Of a DNA stretch of 64,000 bases, positions 63,470-64,000 are shown one piece after another. Origin of the DNA: Neobacillus niacini (lineage in GTDB: Bacteria > Bacillota > Bacilli > Bacillales > Cytobacillaceae). The notes beneath the pieces were generated by a model. It was not told where the DNA came from and made no database searches. It worked only from the letters and a program-made list of their open reading frames with translations. A program made the translations under genes and the position numbers. How positions within the stretch are numbered: the stretch's first letter is position 1; every line of letters starts with the position of its first letter. Location of the stretch: NCBI RefSeq assembly GCF_030817595.1, contig NZ_JAUSZN010000001.1, forward strand, positions 3,607,001 to 3,671,000, in the 5' to 3' direction.

Positions 63470-63575
63470 TTAAGGTGAAATAACACTATTTAAAGATTTG
63501 TTAAATTTATTAAGGAGAAATAACACTATTTAAAGATTTGTTAAATTTATTAAGGAGAAATAACACTATTTAAAG
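63470..63575. repeat. Three 40-base tandem repeats upstream of binding protein copy B
   Basis: The unit starts TTAAGGAGAAATAACACTAT and recurs at 63470, 63510 and 63550 (last copy partial). The core TAACACTATTTAAAG is at 63481, 63521 and 63561. A period of 40 bases is close to four turns of the helix, so the cores face the same side. The nearest core is 38 bases from the -10, as in the single-copy promoter at 61451. They look like binding sites for an activator, possibly the YesN-type response regulator expected with the adjacent kinase. Confidence 0.75.
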
Positions 63576-63596
63576 CTATTTTTATTTTCTTAAAAG

Positions 63597-63649
63597 CATA
63601 AAAATAGAGGTTACCCCAAAAGAAAAAATTTCCTCTAGAGTAATCCTCT
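63597..63649 (-). terminator. Terminator after the histidine kinase gene
   Basis: AGAGGTTAC (63606-63614) pairs with GTAATCCTCT (63640-63649) with one bulge; the minus strand continues with ATTTTTATG. It lies 13 bases past the kinase stop. Confidence 0.65.
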
Positions 63650-63661
63650 AAAACATTAGAT

Positions 63662-64000
63662 TTATAAAACAGCGGGGAGAACAATCGTAACTTTTGTGCC
63701 TTTACCTCGTTCACTTTCTATACAAAGCCCATATTTTCCTCCGAATTGTAACCGTATTCTCCCGTTCACATTGTATATACCAGCTTTATCCAATGAAGTA
63801 GCAGCTAGGTGACTTTTTATGACAGTCAGTTCTTCTTCTCCTATTCCCACTGCATTATCCTTTACAACGATATGAATTTCTTCCTCTTTCAGCTCGCCAG
63901 AAATGTGGATTGTCACCATGTCCTTTGTTTTCCTTGCCCCATGATGAATGGCATTTTCAATGACCGGCTGCAGAATCAGCTTGACCGTTTTATAATTTAA
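63662..64000 (-). CDS. Sensor histidine kinase (YesM type), C-terminal end, runs off right edge
   Basis: The last 112 codons of a GHKL ATPase domain. The N-box is LQPVIENAIHHG, the G1 region reads KDNAVGIGEEEL, and the domain ends GGKYGLCIESERGKGTKVTIVLP. The missing part should hold the membrane sensor and HisKA-like helix. YesM-type kinases are commonly beside LplA/B/C-like importers such as the one downstream. In the G1 motif, Ala replaces the first Gly of DNGVG, which may weaken ATP binding. Confidence 0.85.
   Translation of the reverse strand, partial: LNYKTVKLILQPVIENAIHHGARKTKDMVTIHISGELKEEEIHIVVKDNAVGIGEEELTVIKSHLAATSLDKAGIYNVNGRIRLQFGGKYGLCIESERGKGTKVTIVLPAVL

Noticed and set aside
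63470..63575. CRISPR-like array
   Set aside because: Only three copies, repeats adjoin without unique spacers, no cas genes; it looks like promoter-linked tandem repeats.

Overview
The window is low-GC Firmicute DNA, most like a large-genome soil Bacillaceae (Bacillus/Neobacillus type). This rests on GGAGG-type ribosome binding sites, many TTG/GTG starts, CcpA cre boxes, YesL/YesM/LplB-type transport genes and YitT. The genus is a guess. Nearly every gene is on the minus strand; the clear exceptions are lacI and one very small ORF. No rRNA, tRNA, phage, IS element or CRISPR array was seen. The window is essentially one carbohydrate-utilisation region for complex, fucosylated, sulfated and sialylated glycans.

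Layout from right to left, which is the direction of transcription. (1) 57.8-64 kb: the C-terminal end of a YesM-type histidine kinase, then two closely related solute-binding lipoproteins and one pair of LplB/YtcP-type permeases. Two promoters there share a cre box and a TAACACTATTT element at the same distance from the -10. (2) 50.7-57.7 kb: a sialic-acid module with sialidase, SGNH esterase, YesL, Gfo/Idh oxidoreductase, NanA-type lyase, NanE and NanK. (3) 45.3-50.7 kb: a scrambled GH2 beta-galactosidase pseudogene, a DUF4091 protein and a GH35 beta-galactosidase. (4) 41.5-45 kb: a heterodimeric ABC exporter whose first gene is broken by a TAG codon. (5) 15.7-41.3 kb: the fucose region. It holds three GH29 fucosidases, an ABC importer, a LacI regulator with matching operators, and an apparently complete oxidative L-fucose pathway (dehydrogenase, lactonase, two-subunit UxaA-type dehydratase, second dehydrogenase, FAH hydrolase). 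The gene row continues through GH29, GH38, GH3, DUF4091, a formylglycine-generating enzyme and a Cys-type sulfatase. An RbsD/FucU mutarotase sits in a separate LacI-marked unit. (6) 8.7-15.6 kb: a CUT1 importer, an endonuclease/exonuclease/phosphatase-fold protein, a type II asparaginase and a ROK regulator broken by TGA. (7) 1-7 kb: an operon with two Gfo/Idh oxidoreductases, a sugar isomerase/epimerase, an MFS transporter, an EEP-fold hydrolase and YesL, followed by a membrane-anchored regulator running off the left edge.

How it works together (inference): oligosaccharides are imported whole by ABC systems that lack a local ATPase and presumably share an MsmX-like one. They are then desulfated, desialylated, defucosylated and dismantled in the cytoplasm, because none of the glycosidases or the sulfatase has a signal peptide. 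L-fucose would end as pyruvate plus lactate, and sialic acid as ManNAc and then GlcNAc-6-P. Expression appears layered: LacI operators on fucose genes, CcpA cre boxes on transport genes, and a two-component activator on the rightmost importer.

Several genes are decaying: two single-codon nonsense changes, an inverted and deleted GH2 gene, and a 35-codon remnant of a second mutarotase gene.
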